Positions 10,381 to 21,690 of a DNA stretch of 30,444 nucleotides are shown in pieces. The notes beneath the pieces are model-generated. The model was not told where the DNA came from, made no database searches, and saw nothing but the letters and a program-made list of their open reading frames with translations. Position 1 is the stretch's first letter, and each line of letters begins with the position of its first letter. Source of the stretch: Xylaria sp. FL1777 (taxonomy: Eukaryota > Ascomycota > Sordariomycetes > Xylariales > Xylariaceae); assembly GCA_022578965.1 (NCBI GenBank), contig MU400865.1:1-30444 (forward strand), in the 5' to 3' direction. The position numbers were made by a program, and so were the translations under genes.

Positions 10381-12685
10381 CTATATATATTTGTTTAAAA
10401 AATAACTAATTTAATTTTTTATTAAATATAATTAATTTAAACAAGTTAAAAAAAACAAAAGCAAAAAACTTTAGTAGCAAAAGTCTTAAAAAACTAGCTA
10501 TAAATAAATAATTATTATTAAAGCTATAAACAAAAGTTAATAGTTATTATAACTATATAAAAATATAAAACATTATTAATATAATTATAGCTTAAGCTTA
10601 AACCTTTTTACTTACTTTTTTTATTGCAAGCTTACAAAATTAATAAAAGCAACTATTAAATTAACTAGCTGCTAAGTTAGTATTTAAGCTTAAAATATTT
10701 AAAGCATAATAAAACAGCAATACAAAAAGTTTGTTTTTACTTAAAGGAATATTTATAATGCTTAAAGCTTTGTTAATTAAGCTAAACTAAATAGCTATAA
10801 CTTAACTACTGCTTTTATTAAGCTTTTTAACGAAAAAAAAGTTCGTTATTTAGTAAAGTAAGCTAATAATAAGCTAAACTGCTTAATTAAACTAATTTAA
10901 ACGTTTTTTTACTGTTTAAAAATATAAAAGCAATTCTTTAAAATTATTAGCTTTAATAATATATATAATATTAATTAATTTAAGCTGCTATTATTTTAAA
11001 CAACAAGCTAAACTTGCTTAAAAACAGTTTTTAATGCTATATTTAGCTTAATTAATAATAAAAAGCAAAAAAACTTTTAGTTTTTAGCTAAAAGTATTTA
11101 TTAGCTTATAATATAACATATAATATAAAAGCTTGATGTAATTATAACTAATTATAACAAAGCAATAAAAACTGCATTAAATTATTAGTTTTTTTTTTTA
11201 TAGCAGCAAATTTATATATATTATATTAATTTTAACGTTTTGCTTAAAGCTATGCAAAAATAAGTTTTAAGTTAAATTAATACTAGCAGCTTTATTACTA
11301 GCAAAAATAAAAATGTTGCTTTTGTTAGTTAAGCATTAATAAGGTTAATTTTTTTAAACAAGCAGCTAGTTAAAGCTACGTTTATTAATAACGAAAAAAT
11401 TTCTTATATATATTAAAGCGTTTTAATTATATAAAAAAAAGTAATATTTGCGGAAATAAAAACTATGCATAAAAAAGCATAAGTTGATTTTTGTTAACGA
11501 TTTAATAACTAGCATCTTATTTTATAATATATTTATAAAACTTATATGCTTTTTAAAATATAGTAAGCACGTTATTATATTTATAAATATTATAACTTTA
11601 GCATTTAAGTTATATTAAGCATAAAAGCAAGCAATAATAATATAAAAAGCTACTTTTTAAATAGCATAAGTTATTTATATAGTTTTATTAAAGCAATATA
11701 AAAAATAATAGCTAACTAAAAGCATAACTTTAAATAAGCTTATGCTTAAAATAAAGTTTTAACTTAATATAAATATTTATTATTGTTTTTTAATTATTTA
11801 AGTAAGCTTTAAATAATTATAGCTTTAAAAAAGCTTAACTTATTTAACTAATAATATTAAATTGCTTATAAAGCTATATTAAGCACAAATAACTTTTCTT
11901 TAATAAACATTAAATATTGCATTAATAACTATTTACTTTTTGTTAAACTTAAGATTTTATATTGTTATAAAGTTTACTTTAAACTAGCATATGCAAGCTT
12001 TTTTAATAAATTAAACATTTATTTATGTTAAAAGTTGCAAGAATTATTATTAAAAAATATATATAAACAAATTTATAACTTTAAAATTGCTATAATGCTT
12101 TATAGTAAACTAAAAAATTTTGCAAAAACAATTTTTAGTAACCTTATAATTAAACTAAGTAAGCTATTAAGCAAAGCTTTAAAAAAACAACTAACAAGCT
12201 AAAAATAAAGTTATTTACTAAATAGCTAAAACAAGTTAACTTTAGCTAAACTTAAACAAAACAAAAGCTAATATAGCAGTACTAAAAAAAGCAATAGTTA
12301 TTTTTTTATTTAGCGCTAAACATATAGTTAATTAATAATGCTTAAAATAAAAAGAAATATAAATAGTAAGTTTAGCAAGCATTAAATATAGCCTAATATT
12401 TAAAAGCAAAAAAATTAATAAAAGCTAAAATAATTAAATTAATAAATATTTAATATAACTATTTATAATAGTTTAATAATATTTTACAAGTAAAAATTAC
12501 TATTATAACATATAGAATATTAATATTTAAAAGCTAATATATTATATAAATAGTTTATTATAATACCTATATTAAAAAGTTTGCATAAAAATAATGCTAT
12601 TAAAAAAAGAATTAAGCTAGAAATTTAATTAGTTGCATAAAGGTAAAAAGTAGGTTTATTAAAGCAAGAAATACTATAAAGTCTC

Positions 12686-12769
12686 TTTTTTAATTAAGCT
12701 AATAAAAGCATTATATGTTTATAAGCTTATATGTTTATATTAATTCTTTATATGTTTGTATTAATTCCT
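12686..12769. repeat. Right terminal inverted repeat of the 3.58-kb element
   Basis: Reverse complement of the left TIR with 87% identity, ending ATTAATTCCT. Compared with the left end it carries more A where the left has G (five G-to-A and two C-to-T, against two changes the other way), so mutation hit the two ends unequally. Confidence 0.8.
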
Positions 12770-12777
12770 ATTATTAA

Positions 12778-13792
12778 TAATAAAATTATATAAAATGTTA
12801 TACTTAATTAAACAATAATTAATTAGTTATATAATTAACTACATTAATATAAATAATTTTATTTAGCTAATATTTTAAAAAGTTTAAATAAATAATTATT
12901 ATTATTTAAATATTATTAAGTAGTTATATATTTTATATTAAATATTTTAATAGTAAGGTTAAAAAAACATAAATGTTGTTTTATGTTTAAAAAAGGTTAA
13001 AGTATAGTTTTATTAAAACTTGTTTATTTTTATGCATTTATGCTTTATATTATTATATAATATAAAAGGTTTTATAAAGCAATAAATAACTAATAAATTA
13101 TTTTAAATATAAAAGCATATAAAGCTATAAATTAAACTAGGTTTCCTAAAGGAATTTAGAACTATATTAATAAATGCTTTTTTATTTAAATTTAAACATT
13201 GCTTACTTTTAAGTTTATTGCTTAAATATTAAGATTTTATAGCTTAACTATTTAAACATAATTTAAATAGCTATTAGATTTTTAAACTTAGTTTAATGTT
13301 ATATTATAGCTATTTTAAATTAAAGTATTAATATTATAAACTTAGCGTATTTTTTATAAGTAATAAAAACTATAAAAATATTATATAAAAATAGTTTATA
13401 TTATACTTAATTTTTAATAAAAATAATTAATATATAATTGTTTTTTTTTATTATATAATATTAATTTAACTATTATTTATATAACTAGTATAATGTTTTA
13501 TTAAAAAACTAGTTATAACATTTATATTATTTAAACTTTAGACTTTTTTCGGTTTAATAACTTATTATAATATAATAATTTATAAACACTTTTATAATAG
13601 TTTATTAAAAATATAAATTTTTAATGCTTTTAGATTTACTAATATATAAATTATTAATGTAAAAAAGCAAACCTTAAATACTTTTAATTTTATAGCGTAG
13701 CTTATTAATTGTTTGATTTTTTAAAATTAATTAAACAAATTTATTTTGTTTATAAGTTTTAAACTATAAAAACAAATATGTTTTATGCTATT
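12778..13792. other. AT-rich spacer between two TIR elements
   Basis: No coding relic was recognised. A small TTCCT/AGGAA hairpin lies at 13143-13154. The last part is T-rich and ends directly in the target duplication of the foldback MITE. Confidence 0.5.
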
Positions 13793-14244
13793 TTTATTTT
13801 AAGAATTAATATAAACATATAAAAAATTAATATAAACATATAATGCTTATAGGCATATAACAAATAACTTTTTAACTACTGGTTGCACTGCAACCTAAAA
13901 CATATTCTTTGGAAGCTAATTGCGAAAGGAATCCAGAAATACAAACGGTTTGTTTGTACAACTAACGGTTGCTAAAATATTTACAGTTAAAAAAATATGC
14001 TAATAAACCGAAAAGTGACTTTCTATATAAGCATAGAACATGAATATCTCTGCGACTGTAAGTCGTACGAACAAACCGTTTGCATTTCTGGATTCTTCTT
14101 GCAATTAGCTTTCTAATGACTCTGGTTGCATTGTGCTGCAATAGGTAATTGTAAAGTTATTTAAAAAAACAAGCCTATTATGTGTCTATAAAGCTATATG
14201 TTTGTATTAATTTCTTATCTGTTTATATTAATTCCCTTTATTTT
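13793..14244. repeat. 8-bp target-site duplication TTTATTTT
   Basis: TTTATTTT at 13793-13800 and again at 14237-14244, exactly outside the foldback MITE. The distance to the terminal AATTAAT word equals that in the 3.58-kb element. Confidence 0.8.
13801..14236. mobile_element. 436-bp foldback MITE of the same TIR family
   Basis: The ends read AAGAATTAAT and, from the other side, GGGAATTAAT, followed by three spaced TATAAACATATAA-type motifs, as in the 3.58-kb element. The inverted repeat does not stop at the ends. It runs almost to the middle (about 14015): GAAGCTAATTGC with CCAGAAATACAAACGGTTTG on the left matches AAAGCTAATTGC with CCAGAAATGCAAACGGTTTG from the right. The whole element can fold into one hairpin with nearly no loop. 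The centre keeps normal G+C and many TC, CC and CG words, unlike its surroundings. It has no coding capacity and would be mobilised in trans. The exact 8-bp duplication supports hAT-type insertion. Confidence 0.85.
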
Positions 14245-15122
14245 TTATAGTTTAAAGTTTTTTTTTGTTTAATTTATTAATAACGTTTAATATAACTTTA
14301 ACTTTTTTAATACTAAACTTGCTGTTTTATTATTATATAATGTTTTATTTTGCTTTAAAAAACAATGTTAATTAAAGAAACTTTTAATTATTAATAATTA
14401 TTATGCTAAATAAAACAGTATTAAAACTTAATATGTTTAGTTTTAAAATAATTTTTTTGTAAAGTTTTATATAATAACCATTTTATAATATAACTTTTTA
14501 TTAAAGTTGCTTATAAAAAAACTAAAGTTTTGCTTTAATATATAAATGCTATAAAAAAAAAGTATAAATATTATAAATTACTTAATATTAGTTTTAATTA
14601 ATATAAACTAGTTTAACTTAACTATTAAGCAAAAATTATTTAATGCATATAAAACGCTATAAGTAATACTTATTTTTTTTTAATCTTTACGTTATTTATT
14701 AATAATATTTATATAATAATTTAATGCTTTAAATTAACTAAGTTAGTAATATTAATTTAAACTAAAACAAAAATTTTATAAAAGTTATTTAATGCTACTT
14801 ATGTTTTTTATATACTATAAAAACTAAAAAGCAGCTTATATAAATATGCTTATTTTATATTAAATTTATTAACGTTAAGCAAATATTAAAGTATACTATA
14901 GCTAATTATTTTAATATAAGCTATTTTTATTAATATTTTAAAAAGCTATATTATTTTAGTTTTATAAAAGAATAATTAATCTTTTTGCATATTTTATATA
15001 AATATATTATTAAGTTTTATACTAAAGATTAAAAACAACTAATAACTGTTTATTACTAATTAAAAAAATAAATTATAGTTTAAAAATAAAACATTTTATA
15101 TATTATTATTGCTTTACTTTAC
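14245..15122. other. AT-rich DNA upstream of the Helitron relic
   Basis: No feature was recognised. If the Helitron 5' end (a TC dinucleotide after a host A) survives it should lie in this interval, but single-dinucleotide ends cannot be picked out by eye in mutated DNA. Confidence 0.4.
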
Positions 15123-16850
15123 ATAGTTTTTATTTTATATAATATTATTTAAGTGTTTTAAATAAATATTATAAAGCTTAAACTATAGAATGCTAAAGAT
15201 TTACTATATATATATTATTAATAAGTTATAAATGCTTTAGCTTAATTAAAAATTAATAATTTATTATATATAAATATTTTTATTAATAATGTAACATTAG
15301 TTAGTTTTTTAGTTAATAATATATTACTATTATTAATAAATAAAATATATATTTTTACTTAAAAAAATGTTAATATTACTTAAGTAAACTATATAACTAA
15401 TTAAAACTTTATTTTTAGTGTATTAATTAAGCAATTATAAAGCTTTTAACATGTTTTTAGTATTAAATAGTAATAATAGCTTAGCTTAATAAAACGGAAT
15501 AATTTAATAAAGTTTAATATATTTATAGTTTTTAATAAAAACAGAAATATTTAAAGAACTAGTATTAATAAAAATGCTATTTTAAAAATTAAAAAAACTA
15601 TATTAAGCATAAGTCTTTATAGCGCTATTTTATTTAAAAGTAATATTAATATTGCTTGTTTTATAATAAAAACTGTTAGTTTTACTAAAGTTAATAATAT
15701 AAATTATTTTAAAATATAGCAATATATTAGCTTTACTAATTGTTTTAATAAAGATTTTTACTTAAAAGCATTTTTGCATTTCTTTTTATATAAAGAAAAA
15801 AAGCATAAAAACGCTTTTATTATTAAAAATAATATTTATGCTTGCAATACTAATATTAGCTAAAACGTTTAAGTTTAGTATTGTTTTTTATAATATAAAA
15901 GTTGCTATATAGCAACTTTTTTCTTTTTATTTTTATTTATAAATAATAAAATTTAAAATAATAGCACTTTTATTTTAAAGGCCTTAATTAAACAAAATAT
16001 ATAAACTGCAGTTTAAAAAATATGCTGCTTTTTAAGCTTAATAGATTTAAATACTAAAAAGCGCTTTATTTGCTATTATAAATATTATAATAATTTATAT
16101 ATTAAAACTATGCTAAGAAATGTTTAATTAATTAAATATAAATAGCTTTATTTTTATAAACGGAAAAATATTTTTAAAAGTTAATTATAGTTATTAATTA
16201 TTATATATAGCTTATTTATAATTTGGTTTACTATTAATTTTAAAAATTAAACTAGTTTTATAATCTTTAAAATAGCGCTTTTTAAAAACTTAGTATAAAC
16301 TAAAGCATTAAATAAGTATTAAGTAAGCTTTAATAATAATTAATAAAGCTTTAAATTTATTAAAACTATATATTAAGATTTTATAGCTATTGCTTAAATG
16401 TTTTAAATATATATAAATACGTTTATTAAAAACGTAATAAAAGCTAAAGCATTTAATAAAGTTGCTATATATTATAATGTAATAAAAAGCAATAATTAAA
16501 AAAGCTTTTATTTATATAAAATATTATAGCTAGCTAGCAATATTATAATACATAAACTAATTAATAACTTAGCTATTAATAAGATTTTAAGCTTAAAAAA
16601 GCGTATTATTAGCTTTATGAATTTTGTTTTTAATAAAATGCGCTATGCTTACTAAGTAATTAAAATTTGAAATATTAATAAAAAAAGTAATATTTAAATA
16701 ATAATTTAGTTAATAATATTAATTATGTTACTATTTGTATTAATGTTTTAAATATATTAAAGCATTTTTAGTTTAATAAAACATTATTAATGTTATATAT
16801 AAAATAGCAGTATACTTTTTTAAACGCTTATAATAACTACTATACTTATA
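15123..16850 (+). pseudogene. Helitron-like N domain and HUH nuclease motif (decayed)
   Basis: In this frame 15720-15860 is free of stops, and stops elsewhere are TAA or TAG apart from one TGA. At 16212-16238 the codons read L-F-I-I-W-F-T-I-N, matching the L-F-x-T-x-S-x-x-D block of Helitron-like N domains after reverting ACT to ATT, TCT to TTT and GAT to AAT. At 16497-16529 TAA AAA AGC TTT TAT TTA TAT AAA ATA TTA TAG reads R-G-S-F-H-L-H-G-I-L-W after CGA to TAA, GGA to AAA, CAT to TAT and TGG to TAG. This is the R-G-x-x-H-x-H-G-L-x-W signature that holds the metal-binding His pair of the rolling-circle nuclease (codons 16509-16517). Both His codons are now TAT, so the nuclease is dead. Confidence 0.75.
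15897..15920. repeat. Perfect 24-bp palindrome
   Basis: AAAAGTTGCTAT is followed directly by its reverse complement and then more T. It looks like an intrinsic terminator but lies inside the Helitron coding relic, so it is best taken as a chance or mutation-made palindrome. Confidence 0.8.
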
Positions 16851-16860
16851 TATACATTTG

Positions 16861-17940
16861 TTAAAAAAAACTACATAAAAAACAGCTTATTAATTTAGCT
16901 ATTTTTAAACATTAATAAAAGCAACATATATAACTAAAAATAGCTTTATTAAAGTTAAAAGGAATTATTTATATATTAATAAAACTAATTTAACTATAAT
17001 ATTAATATTTTAATATAATTATAACTTTATATTTTTATAAAAATACTTTTAAATTTTTTTTATTATATATTATGTGCTAAATTATATAATAAAAGCGCTA
17101 ATTAAACATTATAAACTTATAATATTTGCAAAAAAAATTTTAAATTAAATAGCATAATATTAACAAAAATAACTTTATAAAGAAAACATAAAAAAAGTAA
17201 AAAGCAAGTTTATTGTGCTATTTTTTATAACAAATAATAAAGCTAACATAGTTTTTTGCAGGTTTATAGCTTTATTTTTTAATAAGCTAGCAACTGCTTA
17301 AAAGTCTTTAGCTATTAAAGTTTATGCTAATTTGCTTAAAATGTTAAACTATTATTTATTTATAAAAAGCTAAGCTATAATTAACTTTAATTATTTTTAT
17401 ATTTATGCATTAAAAGTTTTTTTATAGTGCATAATTAATTGCTTTAGTTTTAACGCTATTTAGCTATTATTAAATTTATTAAGCAAAAAAAGTTAAGTTT
17501 TTTTTTATATACAAGTTTATATGCATAAAGAAATAATGCTTTAAAATATATGTTTATATAATTATATAAGCAGCTTTTATTTTATAAAAAAACTAAAAAA
17601 AGAATTATTATTATATTATTTTCTAATAAACAAAAATACTTTCTTTTTTAAAAAAATAGTTTAAAAGCTTATTAATAAAACGCAGATTTTAGTTTTTAGT
17701 AAACAACTTATTAATAGTATAAATATAAACAATTTAAATTAAAGCGCTATATTAAAGCTTTTATTATTTGTTTTATAGTATTGTTTTATTACTTTAATTA
17801 AAATGCTTGCTTTTAAACTTTAGAATTATTATAATGCTTAATTAAATAGCAAGCTTTTATTTAAAGTTAAAAATTTAAATTAGCTAAAAAAGTTAAAAAA
17901 AAAACAATAAAAAATATTAAAGCATAAAAAGATTAATAAG
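16861..17940 (+). pseudogene. Helitron Rep tyrosine region (decayed)
   Basis: At 16885-16914 the codons read A-C-R-F-G-Y-P-R-T-L after reverting TGY to TAT, CGA to TAA, GGC to AGC and CCT to TTT, the CRFxxPRxL block of Helitrons. At 17011-17025 TAA TAT AAT TAT AAC reads R-C-N-H-D. At 17065-17094 comes I-Y-Y-V-L-N-Y-I-I-K: two tyrosines four residues apart (17071-17073 and 17083-17085) followed by Lys three residues on, as in the Rep catalytic Tyr motif that cuts and rejoins DNA. Around 17290 an E-V-S-A-x-x-V-A-x-x-L-L-like stretch follows. At 17752-17778 an A-x-L-x-L-L-F-x-P-W block is read. The tyrosines survive because their codons hold no mutable C or G. Few stops occur (about one per 20 codons). 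Confidence 0.75.
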
Positions 17941-19680
17941 CTAATTTAATAAATAATAATAATTTGTTATTTAATAATAATTAGTAACTAATAAACGTAA
18001 AAAAAAACTAGCTAAAAAAATCTCTGCATTTTTTACGCTATAATTTTAATTAGTTTAAACAGTTATTTAAAAAAATAAATAAGCTACTTAGTATATTAAA
18101 TAACTTTAAATAACTTATTTAGCAAATAAACATTAAAAACGTTAAAAATACGAGTTTTAATATATTTATTAAAAATTAAACAAATATTTTTAACTAAATA
18201 AAAAATAATAAAAATAGTAATAATATTATAATAGCTAAACAAATTAGCGTTATATTAATATAATTAATATAACTTAAATTAGCAGCTTTAAAAAACTATA
18301 TTAAAAAAAATATATTGTTTTAAAAAAGCTAAGTAATATATATAACTATAAAAACCTAGTTAAAAGAAATAAATTTATAATACTAAGTTTTAAGTTTAAC
18401 TAAAACTAATAGTATTTTTAAATATTAGCATTAAATAATTTTAAAAGTAATATTGCTTTTATTAAATATTTTCTTTTAATAAAATACTGCATTATTAGCT
18501 ATATAATATATACAAAAAAAAGTTTAAATATAAAACAAAGTAAAGCAGTTTTATTTGTATGTTAAAGGCTTAACTTTAATATTAATGCAGTACAAAAAAA
18601 TATATTAAAACTACTTATTACTATTAGTTTTTTAAGAAAATAAAGCAGCACTAGAAAATCTGTTATTATTTAAGCTATATATAAAGTATTTTTTTAGTTA
18701 AGGAAAAAAAACAAAATATTAATTATTGCTTTTATTAAAAGCGTAGCAGCAAATATTAATAGCATTATAATATATTTAGCAATAAGGTTTAAAGTATATA
18801 ATAAATAAACTTTTTAAAGTTTAACATTAAAAAATAAAAATATTATATAATTATACCAAAATAAGCTTGTTTTTATTATTAATAAAATTAGCATAGTTTT
18901 AACTAAACTTTTATACTAAGTTAAAAAAGCTATACATAAAAACTATAATATAAAAAACAAAAAACAATTTAGTACCTTTTTATATATTTTTATCGCTAAT
19001 AATTTTGCTTAGTTTTTTTTAATAAGTAGTATATTATTAGCTAAAGGTTTAATAAATTTAATAACTTTTATATAAGCAATATATAGCTATACTTTAAGTA
19101 AGCATTTAATGCATACAAAATAAAAAGAATATTAATAATAAAACTTAAAAAGCATTAATTATAATTTTAGCAATTAATATATATAAAATATAAATAATAA
19201 ATATAAAAATTATACTACTTATAAAGCTATTAAAATTATAAGCAATAGTAATAAAAAAGCTAAAAGTTTAGTACTAATAAAAAACGTTATAAAATTAGTT
19301 TGCTTAAAATAGTAAATAAAAGCATAAAGCAATATATAATTACATAGTTTTTTAGATTGATTTTATTTTAGAACTTAAACTAAAAAAAACTAGAATATAT
19401 TAAATGCTTAAGCAATAAATAACTTTTTATTGCTTTATTTTAAGCTTATTAATAAATTTTAATTTATTATACGTAATAATAAACTAGAATATATTATTAA
19501 CTTTAAAGTAGCATAGTTGTTTTAATAGTATAATAATTATGCTTTGTTTTTATTTATTTTTTTGTTAAAACATAAGCTAAGTATATTAATAATAAAATAT
19601 TTTACTAATGTTTAAGAATATTTATATATATAAATAAATACTAGTAATAAAAAAAAAGAAAAAGCTTTTATGAAAATATA

Positions 19681-20157
19681 AAATTTAACTTAGCTATTTT
19701 AGCTTATAATTTATTTAGTAAAAAAATGCTAATTATTATAATAACTAATATTTATTTTAGTTTAAGTGTAGTAAACAAAAGTAAATTTTTAGCAAAAGAG
19801 TTTATTTTGTTTTTTATAGCAATATATATTTGTTTAGTGCTAAATGTTTATTTTTATATAAAATTGCTTACTTATGTTTTTATTAAAAAAATAAATAATA
19901 AAATAATATATTATCTAGCTTTAAAAAGTAGTATTATACTATTATTTTTTAGTTTTAAAAAACAAAAAATAAAAGTACTAAAAGTTATTAAATTGTTTAT
20001 TATTTTTAGCTAAACAAGCATAGCTTATATAATTAGCTTAGCTATAATTAAATATAAGGCCTAAAAAAAAACGTTTTTTAAGGTTGCTTTATATTTAAAC
20101 AAAACAACAAATAGTAGTAAAAAAACTAATAATAAAAAAAAAAGCAGCAAAAGATTT
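19681..20157 (+). pseudogene. Probable Helitron helicase fragment, unusually open
   Basis: This uses the same frame as the Rep region. From 19681 to 20013 there is no stop (111 codons, including a 95-codon ATG-initiated stretch from 19726), and only one more stop occurs before 20158. At 19756-19779 the codons AGT TTA AGT GTA GTA AAC AAA AGT read G-x-G-A-A-G-K-S after reverting Gly and Ala codons. This fits the GxxxxGK[ST] P-loop of a Pif1-type helicase. About 20 residues upstream an A-Y dipeptide stands where Helitron helicases have their Q-x-x-A-F/Y block. The apparent hydrophobicity (Ile, Leu, Phe) probably comes from mutated Thr, Pro and Ser codons, so it is unlikely to be a membrane protein. 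The P-loop reading is plausible, not proven; the next helicase motif was not clear. Confidence 0.5.
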
Positions 20158-20539
20158 TAATTTATATATGTTTAATTATTAAGGTTTATTAATTTAAATA
20201 GCATATAGTTGTTTAGTAGTATAAAGCTAAATGTTTTTTTAAATATTTAACTTTTTATTAATTGCTAAGCATTAATAAATAAATTAAATACTATAAACAT
20301 AAAAACTAAATTAAAAAATAAATCTATTAATATAAAGAAAAAAAAGATATAAAATAAATAAAATCTTATAATATGTTAACTATTTGCTAAATAATTTACA
20401 TATTAAATAAAGGACTAATAGTTTTTAGCTTAAAAAATTAAGTTATAATAACTATAAGCATTAAAATAATAAAGCTTTTAAAAGTATAAAATAGCATTAT
20501 ATTTAGCAGTAATATATTATATATATTAGTTAAACTAAT

Positions 20540-20557
20540 TAATTACTTAAGTAATTA
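20540..20557. repeat. 18-bp palindrome within a longer inverted repeat
   Basis: Perfect palindrome centred on CTTAAG. Imperfect arms extend it to roughly 20515-20590 (TTAGTTAAACTAATTAATTA against AGTTTAGTTAATTAATTA). A CTAA lies at 20571-20574, about 13 bases after the palindrome. Confidence 0.7.
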
Positions 20558-20682
20558 GTTAATTAATTAACTAAACTTTTTATATTAATATATTTTACTA
20601 TATTATAAATAAAGTTTGCTATATTTAAAACTTTTTAAAAAGTATATAAAGTAGCTAAAGCTTTATATTTAACATTAAAGTA

Positions 20683-20708
20683 AATTAATTAATTAATTAA
20701 TTAATTAA
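20683..20708. repeat. (AATT)n run
   Basis: Twenty-six bases of the tetranucleotide AATT, six and a half units. Confidence 0.85.
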
Positions 20709-20994
20709 TAATATATTAACTATTAAAAATGCTTAGCTTAACTATTTAATGTATTTAGTTTATTAATTAAGTTAGTGTTGCTTTAGTAATTTTTATATAA
20801 GGGTTGTTTTTATGCTATATATATATTTGTGTTTTTTTTTTGCTATTTTATTTTTTTACTTCTTATAGAAAAAGTAGGTTTTTTATAGTAGTTAGTATGT
20901 TTTTTAGCTTATTTACTGTTTTTTTTAAACTTATTAATAGCTAACTATAGCATTAATAGCATATTAATTAGCTAAATAAACAAATAGTGCTTAT

Positions 20995-21014
20995 AAAAAA
21001 AAAAAAAAAAAAAG
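20995..21014. repeat. Poly-A run, 20 bases
   Basis: Uninterrupted A20. It might be a retroposon tail, but no target duplication was found around it. Confidence 0.85.
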
Positions 21015-21535
21015 TTGTTATATGTTTTTTAATATTACTTTTTTTTTAATTTAAAGCACTTTTTAAGTTTTAAAATAGCTAGCTTATAGTATACTTTCAA
21101 ACTTATAAAAAGCCTACGTTTTTTTTAATATATATACTTAATTAACCTTTTTGTATATAGCTATATAAAGTATATAAATAAGTAATAAAATAAATTATAA
21201 TAAATAAAGTAATTATATAATATATTTAAGTATAGCTTAGTTATAATATAAGCGAACAAAAAAAATATTTATTTTTTTATAAACTTAGCAATAAATTTAA
21301 AACATATAAAAAAAACAAACAATAAAAGTTATAAAAGTTTAACATTAATTAAGCATGTTTTATTTAATTATTTTATTCTTTTAATATTAATTAATTTACT
21401 GTACTAAAATATATATTATATAGTTTATTTAATATATAAAAGTATTAAACTAATATTTATACTTATGCTACTTTATTTTAGTAGTAATAATAAAATTAGT
21501 GCTAAGAACTAAAACGTATAATTACTGTATATTTG

Positions 21536-21553
21536 AAAAAAAAAAAAAAAAAA
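21536..21553. repeat. Poly-A run, 18 bases
   Basis: Uninterrupted A18 followed by CGCAAAACGC. No flanking duplication was seen. Confidence 0.85.
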
Positions 21554-21576
21554 CGCAAAACGCTTATAATTTTTAG

Positions 21577-21690
21577 TAATAATAACAATATTAGCACTAC
21601 TTAAGTTATTAATGTAATAAACAATAGTTATATATTTATAAATACTAGCAGTAATAAAAATAATAACATTACTTAAGTTATTAAAGCAAA
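21577..21690. repeat. Short direct duplication with ACTTAAGTTATTAA
   Basis: AGTAATAATAACAATATTAG then CACTACTTAAGTTATTAATG at about 21577-21616 is repeated in looser form (TAATAAAAATAATAACATTA then CTTAAGTTATTAAAG) at about 21655-21690. Confidence 0.55.

Larger units (their letters stand above)
9193..12769. mobile_element. 3577-bp hAT-like DNA transposon, hypermutated inside
   Basis: The element has 84-bp terminal inverted repeats (9193-9276 and 12686-12769) that agree at 73 of 84 positions. Ten of the eleven differences are C/T or G/A, seven of these in CpA/TpG context as expected for RIP. It is bounded by an exact 8-bp duplication. Length, TIRs and duplication fit an autonomous hAT-type transposon, but no intact transposase remains. 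The interior has a T-rich left third (about 9290-10420) reading best on the minus strand and an A-rich remainder with partly open plus-strand frames. I could not identify the hAT catalytic or dimerisation blocks, so the superfamily rests on the ends. The 66-codon plus-strand open frame at 10205-10405 is antisense to the minus-strand relic. Confidence 0.75.
9185..12777. repeat. 8-bp target-site duplication ATTATTAA
   Basis: ATTATTAA occupies 9185-9192 and again 12770-12777, directly outside the two ends of the TIR element. An identical 8-mer is weaker evidence in AT-rich DNA than elsewhere, but two further elements in the window show the same spacing from the same terminal bases. Eight-bp duplications are typical of the hAT superfamily. 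Confidence 0.75.
15123..20160 (+). mobile_element. Hypermutated Helitron (rolling-circle transposon) relic
   Basis: Two consecutive plus-strand frames read as a RepHel protein when RIP-type changes are reverted. The first (codon starts divisible by 3, about 15123-16850) carries the Helitron-like N domain and the HUH motif. The second (codon starts one more than a multiple of 3, from about 16861) carries the RCNHD-type motif, the paired Rep tyrosines, the PW motif near 17773 and, at 19756-19779, a probable helicase P-loop. A span near 5 kb fits an autonomous element. The frame change near 16850 is an indel or a former intron. The part from about 18060 to 19260 is denser in stops and was not resolved. 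Ends are not located; the 5'-TC and 3'-CTRR termini with a subterminal hairpin were looked for without a convincing result. Confidence 0.8.

Noticed and set aside
10205..10405. 66-codon plus-strand open frame
   Set aside because: It is antisense to the minus-strand relic in the hAT-like element, which is more open over a longer distance.
12035..12199. 55-codon plus-strand stop-free stretch rich in Lys and Leu near the right end of the hAT-like element
   Set aside because: At roughly one stop per ten codons expected, runs of this length occur by chance several times in 30 kb, and no transposase motif could be read.
20540..20574. Helitron 3' end (hairpin followed by CTAA)
   Set aside because: The palindrome and a CTAA 13 bases on are suggestive, but CTAA is very common here, the next base is A rather than the expected T, and the arms belong to a longer AATT-rich inverted repeat.
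20995..21553. Poly-A runs as LINE tails
   Set aside because: No coding relic precedes them in the right orientation and no target duplication flanks them.
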